Source: CAZVRZ01 sp964629965
Lineage (GTDB): Bacteria; Chloroflexota; Anaerolineae; Anaerolineales; UBA4823
Reading direction: 5' to 3'
DNA length: 64,000 bases
Assembly: GCA_964629965.1 (NCBI GenBank)
Contig: CAZVRZ010000005.1
Span: 1 to 64,000, forward strand
How positions within the stretch are numbered: the first letter of the stretch is position 1; each line of letters begins with the position of its first letter. Position numbers and translations under genes: made by a program. Below are positions 35,464-44,086 of the stretch, one piece after another. The notes beneath the pieces were generated by a model, which worked only from the letters and a program-made list of their open reading frames with translations, ran no database searches and was not told the DNA's origin.

Positions 35464-37031
35464 GTAGCAAAGCCGTGACAAATTTTCGAGCGAGACGTTT
35501 TCCTTACTGGCTGTTGATCTTCTTCAGCATCATCGTGGCGGCGATTGCGATCGAGCTATACTTTACCCGTTACGGGGCTGGAGCTACAGGAGATGCAGTC
35601 CATTATGTTCAAGGCGCGATCAATATGCGCGCCGGGCGCGGTTACAGCCGGTTCTCAGGTGAATGGAAGACGCTGCCCATAACAGGTTTTCCTCCCATGT
35701 TATCAATTGCTTTGGCTGGCCTAGGTGGGCTTTTTACAGATTTATTCCAGGCGGGACGTTTTTTCAATGCATTATGTTGGGGTGGAAATATTGCACTTGT
35801 CTGCCTGATATTGATGCGTTTTACTCGCTCTTGGAAAGCGGCTTTGATAGGGGGCATTTTCTTATTGGTAGTACAGAATATGCTCTTGATCCATTCATGG
35901 GTGATGACAGAAGCGCTTTATATCCTGCTCACGCTCCTGGCTTTATTATTTTTGATTGTTTTCCTTGACACAGACCGGCTGCGATATTTAATCTTGAGCT
36001 CTGTTTTTGTCGGGTTGTCTATTTTGACCCGTTATGTTGGCCTTACGATGATTCCTGTCGGCTGCCTGGCTATTCTTTGGCTGGGTAAAGGTGCTTGGAA
36101 AAAACGCTGTGGATATGCTGGGCTCTTTGGCTTATTAGCGGTTCTTCCTTTCCTTGGCTGGATGATCCGGAATTCGGTGGTGTCCGACCAATTGGTCAAT
36201 CGTCAGCTTGCTTATCATCCGATTGCCTACGAGATCATCAATGCCATGGTCAACGAGACGGTGGGATGGTTCTTTCCTCTTAGCATGGCCATGCCAAGAA
36301 TATTGCGTAGAATAGCCACAATAGCAATAATAATTGTTGTACCGGTTGGTTTTGTGATCGTGCAATTCAAGCGAGGCGTGCTGCGCAAAATCAGAGAATG
36401 GCGCCAGGCTGAATCCTTGCCCTGGGTGCTCATTCTTTTTATTCCGGCTTACATGTTCCTTCTTCTTTTCAATACGGCATTTCTTGATGCAAGCACCAGC
36501 GTGGGTGGGGCCAGGCGGTATCTTATACCGGTATTTGTCATGGTAGTTATTTTGATCGTTGCAGTTTTATATGATGCCCTCTGGCGTCGAAAAAGCAGTT
36601 GGGTTGCCTGGTCTATCCTGTTGCTCGCGTTTGTGTTGATAGGTTTTCATGCTTACGAAACGGCGCAGATCATTCGTGAACCCGGTTATATCTTCGGATA
36701 TCTTGATAACAAGCGCTCCTGGGGTGATGAGGTAGCAGCCCTCGCAGAATTTAATCCTGACCGGGCCTTCATAGCGAATGATGTTGAACATTTCTATTAT
36801 TTATCGGGGTATCCAGCTTATGCTTTTCCGATTCCCTATGATCAGTACACGCAGCAGCCCCGAGATGATTATGATGCTCAACTTGATCGCACTCAGGAAA
36901 TCCTGGGGCGCGGAGGAATTATCGTTTTGATCAAACCCACTGACCAGGACGAGCAAGTTTTATCTTCACTGGCGGTTCAGCAATTATGGGAGTCTTCGAA
37001 AATCGCTATTTATAGCAGGAGCGAGCCATGA
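35460..37031 (+). CDS. GT39-like polytopic glycosyltransferase
   Basis: A 523-residue membrane protein with 11 or 12 helices. The loop after helix 1 reads GATGDAVHYVQGAINMRAGRG and continues through a GYSRFSGE motif to LPITGFPPMLSIALAG. It is a paralogue of the protein encoded at 28169, down to matching C-terminal YDQYTQQPRDDY versus DPSTSQPRADY. The soluble tail of about 100 residues follows the last helix. ATGA overlaps join it to both neighbours, and the next gene encodes a DPM1-like enzyme that could supply its lipid-linked donor. Confidence 0.77.
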   Translation: MSSKAVTNFRARRFPYWLLIFFSIIVAAIAIELYFTRYGAGATGDAVHYVQGAINMRAGRGYSRFSGEWKTLPITGFPPMLSIALAGLGGLFTDLFQAGRFFNALCWGGNIALVCLILMRFTRSWKAALIGGIFLLVVQNMLLIHSWVMTEALYILLTLLALLFLIVFLDTDRLRYLILSSVFVGLSILTRYVGLTMIPVGCLAILWLGKGAWKKRCGYAGLFGLLAVLPFLGWMIRNSVVSDQLVNRQLAYHPIAYEIINAMVNETVGWFFPLSMAMPRILRRIATIAIIIVVPVGFVIVQFKRGVLRKIREWRQAESLPWVLILFIPAYMFLLLFNTAFLDASTSVGGARRYLIPVFVMVVILIVAVLYDALWRRKSSWVAWSILLLAFVLIGFHAYETAQIIREPGYIFGYLDNKRSWGDEVAALAEFNPDRAFIANDVEHFYYLSGYPAYAFPIPYDQYTQQPRDDYDAQLDRTQEILGRGGIIVLIKPTDQDEQVLSSLAVQQLWESSKIAIYSRSEP

Positions 37032-38041
37032 TGTCAGACCAGGCGCAATCTCACTTACCCTATTTATCTATTGTTATGCCTGTTTTTCAGGAAGAGACTA
37101 CCTTACGGGTTGTGATCCTGCAAACTGCCGCTGTGCTTAGAACGCAGATGATCACTTTCGAGATTGTTGCCGTAGAAGACGGTTCGCAGGATAACTCATT
37201 TGAAATTTTGAGAGCTTTGCAGCAGGAAATAGGCGAATTGCGCATTGTTCAGCATCTGTACAACCGTGGTTATGGATCGGCTTTACGTACCGGAATTCGC
37301 TGCGCTCGAGGAGAGATTGTGCTTCTGATGGATGCGGATGGACAGCACAATCCTGCAGATATCCCAGCAGTATTAGCTCACATTCCTCCTTATGATATGG
37401 TGGTTGGGTTCCGCACGGCGAGTTACCAAGGTAAATGGTATCGTAATTTCGGGAACCGTTTCTACAATTGGTTTGCCAGTTGGCTGACTCATTTCCAGAT
37501 CCGTGATCTTACCTCCGGTTTTCGTGCTATGCGGCGCTCTGTTGTGCTGCATTTTCTACCGCTATATCCAACGGGTTTCTCGGCTTCTCTCACAGCCACG
37601 ATGGCATTCTTAAAGGCTGGCTACAATGTTAAGTTTGTGCCTATCCATGTGCTACCTCGCCTGGGCGGTCAAAGCAAAGTGCGCGTTTTTCGCGATGGAG
37701 CGCGTTTTTTTAGCTTGCTTTTGCGGATACTTATGTTATACGATCCAATGCGGATCTTTTTTCCGCTCAGTGCGATTTTTGGAGTCTTAGGCCTCCTAGC
37801 AATGGCAGCGGGAATACTAGATGAGCACCGCTTCTTCTTCTCTAATTCATCGATCCTTTTTTTCTTCTCGGCTATTTTTGTGTTTTTGAATGGTTTGATT
37901 GCCAATCAAAACTTAACCAATCAGATCCGGTATTTTGGCGATGAATCGGTTGTGATTTATGATGCTTGCGATGGCAAGATCGCCATGGATAATAAGCCGC
38001 TTACTGAAGAGGCCCCCGGCATTTCGCAACCAAACGATTAA
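37028..38041 (+). CDS. GT2 polyprenyl-phosphate sugar synthase, DPM1/GtrB-like
   Basis: A 337-residue GT-A enzyme: LSIVMPVFQEETTL at the start, VAVEDGSQDNSFEIL, YNRGYGSALRTGIRCA, and the metal motif LLMDADGQHNPADIP near residue 100. Acceptor-side residues include IRDLTSGFRAMRRSV. Two C-terminal transmembrane helices (about residues 240-300) follow. This is the second such enzyme in the window and, like the first, is followed by a UPF0104 protein and then a GT-C protein. It differs from the first in the linker and C-terminus, so the sugar may differ. Confidence 0.87.
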   Translation: MMSDQAQSHLPYLSIVMPVFQEETTLRVVILQTAAVLRTQMITFEIVAVEDGSQDNSFEILRALQQEIGELRIVQHLYNRGYGSALRTGIRCARGEIVLLMDADGQHNPADIPAVLAHIPPYDMVVGFRTASYQGKWYRNFGNRFYNWFASWLTHFQIRDLTSGFRAMRRSVVLHFLPLYPTGFSASLTATMAFLKAGYNVKFVPIHVLPRLGGQSKVRVFRDGARFFSLLLRILMLYDPMRIFFPLSAIFGVLGLLAMAAGILDEHRFFFSNSSILFFFSAIFVFLNGLIANQNLTNQIRYFGDESVVIYDACDGKIAMDNKPLTEEAPGISQPND

Positions 38042-38043
38042 AG

Positions 38044-39021
38044 ATGTCAAAGCGTGTGATCACTTTTCTGCGCTACTTGCTCATGGCTCTGGCTTTTATA
38101 CCGTTGGCGCGGGTGGTTGTCCAGGAATGGGACCAAATCGGCCAATCTTTCTTACATCTTCACTGGATATCGCTGGGGTGGGCTTTGATTTTGCTCTTCC
38201 TGATCATGCCTTTGATGGCATTCATCTCATGGGTGTCGTTACATTACCTGGGAGTGAAGCTACCTATCGCCAAAGTTCTTCGAATTTATTTCTTATCCCA
38301 GGTTCCTAAATATCTCCCTGGCGGCATTTGGGCCTTCCCAGGCAGGATGCTGGCTTACCAAATGGCAGGCGTTCATCGCGCTCTTGCAATGATCAGTGTT
38401 TTTCGCGAAGTAGCTGTTTTATTCCTGGGGGCAGTGATCGTTGGCTGGGGCGGGCTTTTCTTGGGGTCAAATTCCATCGGCCGTACCCTTCCAGAAGGAT
38501 TGAAGATTGCCGTTATTTTGGGTGTGATCTTCTGCGCAGTGATCATTGCTTTAAGTCAACTCCTTTCAGTTTGGCAGTGGTTGTGGTCGCTGCCAGAACG
38601 AGTGCCTTTCTTGAAAAGAGTGTTCGAGCGCTGGTCTTTCTTATCTCCAGCGGTAATGACCGAGGCCGAGCGCCGGCGAGTTTTTAATCTCCATTGGTTA
38701 CCAGTCGCATTGGCTTGTAGTGTATTGTTTTGGTTGGCTTTAGGATTGCCTTTTCGCCAATTGATATTGGCGGTGGATCCGGCAATTCAAACCTTGAGCG
38801 GGCTTCAAGCGGTTTTCCAGTCGGCCTCCCTGTTTGCCCTGGCCTGGAGTGTAGGTTTCGCGATCGTGTTTGTTCCGGCAGGGATGGGGGTGCGCGAATC
38901 GGTTCTCGTCGTGCTGCTTTCCCAGGTGGTCGCTTCCGGCGATGCCGCCAGCGCTGCTTTGCTATCCCGCTTATGGTGGATGGCGATTGAAGCGATCTAT
39001 GTAGTACTCTCTTTACGTTAG
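38044..39021 (+). CDS. UPF0104 / lysylphosphatidylglycerol-synthase TM-domain protein (putative lipid-sugar flippase)
   Basis: A 325-residue membrane protein with seven or eight helices. It has WVSLHYLGVKLPIAKVL, then YFLSQVPKYLPGGIWAFPGR, where the usual SNFxPxxxGG stretch is replaced by a K-Y-x-P-G-G-x-W variant, and VFVPAGMGVRESVLVVLL near the end. This W-x-x-P-G-R subgroup is distinct from the protein at 9011, so the two are not a recent duplication. Position between a DPM1-like GT2 and GT-C proteins suggests transport of a lipid-P-sugar. Confidence 0.77.
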   Translation: MSKRVITFLRYLLMALAFIPLARVVVQEWDQIGQSFLHLHWISLGWALILLFLIMPLMAFISWVSLHYLGVKLPIAKVLRIYFLSQVPKYLPGGIWAFPGRMLAYQMAGVHRALAMISVFREVAVLFLGAVIVGWGGLFLGSNSIGRTLPEGLKIAVILGVIFCAVIIALSQLLSVWQWLWSLPERVPFLKRVFERWSFLSPAVMTEAERRRVFNLHWLPVALACSVLFWLALGLPFRQLILAVDPAIQTLSGLQAVFQSASLFALAWSVGFAIVFVPAGMGVRESVLVVLLSQVVASGDAASAALLSRLWWMAIEAIYVVLSLR

Positions 39022-39046
39022 ATTGATTTCATCTATTATGTTGTAA

Positions 39047-41053
39047 ATGTTTGCTTTATTGCCCTTTGTTTCCTTTTTGCTGCTGTGGCGCCTGGTTGAA
39101 GGGATGCTGCTTCGAACTCTGAAAACAAAAGGTGAGCCCTATTTGCGCACTTGGCGAGATGCTTTTTTGATCACAACGGTGATATTAGGAGCATTTGTGG
39201 CTGTCTCAAGTGAACTGCTCGGCGCAATCCATCGGATCGATGAGACCGGTATTCGCGTGGTGTGGTGTGGGGCATTTGTATGTTTAGCCGGTATAGCCTG
39301 GGCGTGTGGTTTGTGGACCCGAGAAAAACTCTTATCTGGGTTAGAACGATCTCGAAAATGGTTTTTATCATTGCTTAACTGGAGCCTGGCAGAACGATGT
39401 TTGTTAGCGGGTATCTTACTTTATTTAACTGTCACCTTGATAGTGGCACTTGTAGCGCCCCCCAACACTAATGACTCCCTTCAATATCATATGAGCCGCG
39501 TCATGCATTGGGCGCAAAATCACACGCTAGAACATTATGTCACGCCTATCAGTCGCCAGCTTTGGATGCCTCCTTGGGCAGAACTGGCCATCTTGCACTC
39601 CGTTTTGCTGTTGCAGTCGGATTACCTGGCTAATTTCGTGCAGTGGTTCAGTATGTTGGCATCGTTGTTGACAGTTTACTTGATTGCTGAGAGGTTGGGT
39701 GCTCCACGCTTAGGAAAGTTGTTTGCTGTGGTATTTGCCATCACGATCCGTATGGGTATCATGCAGGCCACCAGCACTCAAACCGATTATGCGGCTTCTT
39801 TATGGGTGATCTTATTGGTATACTTCATCTTAGTTCTTGCCCAAAATGGGCTGGATATCCTGGGAAAGCAGAACTGGTTGGCTCTTCCGGTTCTGCTAAG
39901 CTTGATCGTCAGCGTAGGTATTTTGACGAAAGGCACTTTTGTCGCTTTTGCCTTACCTTTTTTATTTTGGTTGCTCTGGATCATGCTTACCTGGAATGGA
40001 TGGCGGAAGACCGGGATATTTCTAGCAATCGGTCTGGTGACTATCTTTCTGCTGAATGGTTGGCTGTGGGCCAGAAACATCCAGGCTTATGGGTCGCCTC
40101 TTGGGCCTAAAACCAGTCCGATGAATGAGATCTTTGGGGCTCCTGTGGTGATATCTAATATGGTGCGAAATGCAACTCTTCATATAGGTACGCCCTATGG
40201 GATTATCAACGGCCCGCTGCGTATGGGCGTGGAATGGATCCATACTCATATACTCGGTTTGGATGCCAGTGATCCGCGCACATCCTTAGATCCTTACTGG
40301 ATCAAGCGGGGCTTGAATGAAGATTATGGCAGCAATAATTTGCATTTCTGGTTCATTGTGTTGAGCTTGTGCGTGTGTTTGGCGATTAATTTGGTTAATA
40401 GAGGCAGCAAGAAAATCAGCCTTGAGCGCTGGGCAATCTCACCCCACCTGTTGTTTTATATGGTGTCTGTTCTGTGTGCTTATTTGATCTTTTGCTTTCT
40501 GTTCAAATGGCAGCGTACAGGAAGCCGATTGATGTTGCCATTATTCATCCTTTGGGCGCCAGTTGCGGGTTCATTTGTATCGAGATTGAGTTTACGCTGG
40601 CAGTACCTGTTTGCGGTGATATTTCTCTTGGGGGGACTGCCCTCTCTTTTCTCTAACCCTTCGCGTCCTTTTTTATCCAGAGAGTCTACTCCCAGCATCC
40701 TGCAAGCTTCGAGAGCCGCCTTGTTGTTCGTCAATGCCCCCGATATAAAAGATCCGTACCTTGCTCTAATTGCAGATGTGAAAAAGTCCGGTTGTCAGGA
40801 GATTGGACTGCAAATCGATTCTCATGATGCGGAATATGTTTTCTGGGCTTTGTTGGCTTTACCAAATTTTACTGTCCGGATCGAGCATTTACCTTATGAA
40901 GATTGGATGCGTGTGCCAGGGTTTGAAAGTGAATTTGAACCTTGCGCACTGATCTGCACGGTTTGCAAGGGAGATTCGTCGATCGATGGGTATGCACCAA
41001 TACATGAGTATTCAGATGGTTGTAAGTTGTTCATTTCCGAAAGTTCTCGATAG
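39047..41053 (+). CDS. Large GT39/GT-C-like membrane glycosyltransferase
   Basis: A 668-residue protein with about 13 helices. The loop APPNTNDSLQYHMSRVMHWAQN (Asn-Asp pair after the third helix) and ISRQLWMPPWAELAILHSVLL match the donor-site region of GT-C proteins of this length found in environmental bacteria. A second outer loop at residues 360-440 is rich in Pro and Gly, and a soluble tail of about 110 residues ends the protein. A nearby ATG at 39038 meets a stop after two codons, which fixes the start at 39047. Probable acceptor transferase of the second Gtr-like set. Confidence 0.7.
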   Translation: MFALLPFVSFLLLWRLVEGMLLRTLKTKGEPYLRTWRDAFLITTVILGAFVAVSSELLGAIHRIDETGIRVVWCGAFVCLAGIAWACGLWTREKLLSGLERSRKWFLSLLNWSLAERCLLAGILLYLTVTLIVALVAPPNTNDSLQYHMSRVMHWAQNHTLEHYVTPISRQLWMPPWAELAILHSVLLLQSDYLANFVQWFSMLASLLTVYLIAERLGAPRLGKLFAVVFAITIRMGIMQATSTQTDYAASLWVILLVYFILVLAQNGLDILGKQNWLALPVLLSLIVSVGILTKGTFVAFALPFLFWLLWIMLTWNGWRKTGIFLAIGLVTIFLLNGWLWARNIQAYGSPLGPKTSPMNEIFGAPVVISNMVRNATLHIGTPYGIINGPLRMGVEWIHTHILGLDASDPRTSLDPYWIKRGLNEDYGSNNLHFWFIVLSLCVCLAINLVNRGSKKISLERWAISPHLLFYMVSVLCAYLIFCFLFKWQRTGSRLMLPLFILWAPVAGSFVSRLSLRWQYLFAVIFLLGGLPSLFSNPSRPFLSRESTPSILQASRAALLFVNAPDIKDPYLALIADVKKSGCQEIGLQIDSHDAEYVFWALLALPNFTVRIEHLPYEDWMRVPGFESEFEPCALICTVCKGDSSIDGYAPIHEYSDGCKLFISESSR

Positions 41054-41070
41054 GAATCCACGGTATTCTT

Positions 41071-42588
41071 ATGGGTGATCAGGTTCGGCCTCGGGTATTT
41101 TCACCCCGGCCTGGATTAGTTCAATACCTGCTACTTCTCGTCCTGTTTGGATTGGGTATAGGTCTGCGTTTGATCAACCTGACCAATCCTCCTTTAGATT
41201 TTCATGCCTGGCGGCAGCTTCGTGCAGCTAGTATTGCACGGGCGATGTACTACGAATCGAATTCAGAAGCCGATCCGGTAATTCGAGAAAAGGCGATCGC
41301 TTTGGAAAAGGGTTTTGAGGTATTAGAGCCGCGCGTTTTTGAGCGTGTTGTTGCTTTGACCTATCTGGTTTTAGGGGGCGAGCATTTATGGGTTGCCCGT
41401 CTTTATTCGATCCTCTTTTGGTCGCTAGGCGGCGTAGGCGTCTTTCTAATTGCTAAAAAATTGACTTCTTTCGATGGAGCTTTGGTTTCTACCGGTGTTT
41501 TTTTGCTGCTGCCTTACGGTGTTACAGCCAGCCGCTCCTTTCAGCCGGATCCTCTGATGGTAACCTGGACAATTTGGACGGTCTATTCACTGCTGATGTG
41601 GGCTGAAAAACGCACCTGGGCCTGGTCCATTCTGGCGGGTTTCTGCGGGGGCGTGGCCGTTCTTATTAAAGTGTTTGCCGTGTTCGTTATTGCCGTGGTA
41701 GCCATCCTGACAGTATTGAGCAATATATCCTTCAAAAGCGCTTTAAAAAATGTTCGAGTTTGGTCCATGGCTTTTGTCATGATCGCGATTCCGTCCGCCT
41801 ATTACATTTTTCAGGTGGGCGGATTGGCGCCAGGGTATATTCGTGAGTGGACGGTTTCTTTTGGGGAACTATGGATTAGTCCCAGTTTTTACATCCGCTG
41901 GATGAATTTTTTGCATTCCTTATTCGATCTGACGGTCGTTTTTGGGGCTTTTCTTGGATTATTTTTCTTGCAGGGCCCGGGCCGTTTTTCCCTATTGGGT
42001 TGGTGGAGTGGCTATTTGCTGATCGGTCTCTCGGTTCCATCGTTGATCATTACCCATGATTACTATAACCTCTCCCTGATACCCGTGCTGGCTGTTTCGC
42101 TTGCTCCTATTGGAGAGCTTATATTCCAGAAATTTCGCCAGCAAGAAAAACCTGGACAGCTTCTTTTGGCGGCATTGCTCGTGATCGCAATCGGATTTTC
42201 GCTGTGGCTCAAGCGCAATGATTTGGTGGCTTTGGACTATCGTGAAGAGGTTAAAGGGTGGGTAAAGATGGGAAAAGAGTTGCCGCAAGATGCCAGGATC
42301 ATTGGAATCACACATGATTACAATACTCGGATCGGCTATTATGGCTGGGCGGCTGTGTCTCCCTGGCCCCTGGCTGGAGGTGAAGAGATGCATGTCTTAT
42401 CTGGCGGAAACATTGCGATGGACGACCCAAGCTGGAAGGATGTATTTTACGAGAAAACACAGGGTTATGATTATTTTTTGGTAACGAAGATGGGTGAGTT
42501 GGATCAGCAGCCGGTACTCAAAGAGATCCTGTCTCAATATCCGTTCATCGACGGCGAAGGCTATTTGCTTTATGATCTTCAACCGTAA
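41071..42588 (+). CDS. GT39-like polytopic glycosyltransferase
   Basis: A 505-residue membrane protein with about 11 helices. Helix 1 is followed by LRLINLTNPPLDFHAWRQLR, which contains the GT39-type D-x-x-x-x-R-Q arrangement (Asp about residue 48). PYGVTASRSFQPDPLMVTW marks a middle helix entry, and the soluble tail ends with IIGITHDYNTRIGYYGW. The protein at 44087 has the same three segments with changes, so the two arose by duplication. GT39 members use polyprenyl-P-sugars on the outer membrane face. Acceptor unknown. Confidence 0.78.
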   Translation: MGDQVRPRVFSPRPGLVQYLLLLVLFGLGIGLRLINLTNPPLDFHAWRQLRAASIARAMYYESNSEADPVIREKAIALEKGFEVLEPRVFERVVALTYLVLGGEHLWVARLYSILFWSLGGVGVFLIAKKLTSFDGALVSTGVFLLLPYGVTASRSFQPDPLMVTWTIWTVYSLLMWAEKRTWAWSILAGFCGGVAVLIKVFAVFVIAVVAILTVLSNISFKSALKNVRVWSMAFVMIAIPSAYYIFQVGGLAPGYIREWTVSFGELWISPSFYIRWMNFLHSLFDLTVVFGAFLGLFFLQGPGRFSLLGWWSGYLLIGLSVPSLIITHDYYNLSLIPVLAVSLAPIGELIFQKFRQQEKPGQLLLAALLVIAIGFSLWLKRNDLVALDYREEVKGWVKMGKELPQDARIIGITHDYNTRIGYYGWAAVSPWPLAGGEEMHVLSGGNIAMDDPSWKDVFYEKTQGYDYFLVTKMGELDQQPVLKEILSQYPFIDGEGYLLYDLQP

Positions 42589-42589
42589 C

Positions 42590-44038
42590 ATGGCAAGCTG
42601 CGTTCGCTATACAACGATTTTTTTAGCGATCGCTTTCTTGATCCCCTTGAGCGCCTACGCATGGATGGGTTCCTATATGCGTTATAGTGGGGATGATTAC
42701 TGTTATGGTATGATCTTGACCCAATTCGGTTTTTGGAAGGCGCAGGTTCATTCATATCTGGAAGTGGCCTTATACCATGGCAACCGGTATTCTCTGACTC
42801 TACTTTCGGGAATCAGCCAATATTTAATACCGAATAGTGTTTTGCCAGGTCTGACGATCCTGATTTGGTTTGCCGGATTATTCTCCTTTTTTGCCATTCT
42901 GCGTAAGCAATATCTGGAATTCCGGGGGTGGGAGATACCCCTCTCGTTGGCTTTGATCTTCTTTACCTTACTCCAGGCGCCTGATCTATATCAAATTTTA
43001 TATTGGCGTTCGGGTATGTTGCCTTATCTTGCCCCTCTGGTAGTAGACTCATTTCTGGTTGCTGTTATTTTGCGGGGAATGTCACGCGAGCGTGTGAATA
43101 TTGGGTTGCTTCTTTTGGCTTTTCTGTTGGCATTTTTAGCGGGTGGTTTTTCAGAGACGGCTGCAGCCCTTCAAATGACGGTCTTAAGTATTAGCCTGTT
43201 TCTCTGGATATTCAGGGCGTGGAAATCCGGCAACCGCTTACAGTCGAGTTGGATCTTGCTGATCGCCTGGGCGGGCGCTTCTCTTGCAATATTCATCCTC
43301 ATTATTTCTCCTGTGAGCCGGGAACGGTTGGCTCTCTTGCCTGACCGTCCTAATTTATTTGAGTTCGTGAAGTTGACTATCTTAAATACCTATATCTTTG
43401 TGAGTATATCAGTCCGGCGTTACTTACTCCCTGTAACTTTATCTTTTCTGCTGCCTCTCTCGGTTTCCTGGTATGTTTATGGAGAGCAGTTCAAGCTAAA
43501 TTCGGCTTTTATCCATCGTTGGCTTTTCCAATTCATTATGATGGCTATATGTGCGGTTTTGACCCTTTTGGCCTGTTTTGCTCCGACTGCTTATCTACAA
43601 GTAGATTATCCTGAAGCGAGAGTATTAATCACGGCACGTTGGGTAACAGTACTCTTTCTCTTTTCAAGTGGCTGGCTGACCGGTCAACTTTTGTCGGTCC
43701 TTACCAATCGCTTGAAGACGGTCAACCATATTGTCCGCGATGCTGCTGTGATTGGCATCCTCATTCTGGCAGGTTTGTTTGCAATTGTCCGGGTAAATGA
43801 TATTCTGGCAGAACATGCCAAGTTTCAAAAATGGGCTGCCTTGTGGGATCAGCGCGATGCGGGAATTTGGGAGGCAAAGCGGATTGGCCATATGAATATT
43901 GACGTGATGCAGCTTGATCATATCATTCCCAACGTTGGCGACCTGAGTCCGGACTCAGGATTTTGGTATAACGGTTGCGCGGCAGGATATTACGGCGTTG
44001 GCAGTATCAGCGCGAATCAACCGGGTTGGGATGACTAG
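42590..44038 (+). CDS. Polytopic membrane protein, DUF6056-like
   Basis: A 482-residue protein with about 11 helices. The first loop YMRYSGDDYCYGMILTQFG and ALYHGNRYSLTLLSGISQYL resemble the DDY and NGR-type segments of a membrane family I associate with DUF6056, often found in glycan loci and probably a GT-C transferase. That assignment is from memory and moderate. Upstream in-frame ATGs (42494, 42572) lie inside the previous gene; 42590 is one base after its stop. It is inserted between the two paralogous GT39 proteins. Confidence 0.62.
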   Translation: MASCVRYTTIFLAIAFLIPLSAYAWMGSYMRYSGDDYCYGMILTQFGFWKAQVHSYLEVALYHGNRYSLTLLSGISQYLIPNSVLPGLTILIWFAGLFSFFAILRKQYLEFRGWEIPLSLALIFFTLLQAPDLYQILYWRSGMLPYLAPLVVDSFLVAVILRGMSRERVNIGLLLLAFLLAFLAGGFSETAAALQMTVLSISLFLWIFRAWKSGNRLQSSWILLIAWAGASLAIFILIISPVSRERLALLPDRPNLFEFVKLTILNTYIFVSISVRRYLLPVTLSFLLPLSVSWYVYGEQFKLNSAFIHRWLFQFIMMAICAVLTLLACFAPTAYLQVDYPEARVLITARWVTVLFLFSSGWLTGQLLSVLTNRLKTVNHIVRDAAVIGILILAGLFAIVRVNDILAEHAKFQKWAALWDQRDAGIWEAKRIGHMNIDVMQLDHIIPNVGDLSPDSGFWYNGCAAGYYGVGSISANQPGWDD

Positions 44039-44068
44039 TGACCAGGAATTGTTTCTTTTTTCGAAGGG

Positions 44069-44074
44069 TATAAT
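44069..44074 (+). promoter_or_regulatory. Possible -10 element before second GT39 paralogue
   Basis: A perfect TATAAT lies in the 48-base gap before ATG 44087. The best -35 nearby, TTGTTT at 44049-44054, is only 14 bases upstream, so the promoter is doubtful. If real, the message would be nearly leaderless, as proposed for the regulator gene at 13494. Confidence 0.3.
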
Positions 44075-44086
44075 GTCGTGATAAAG

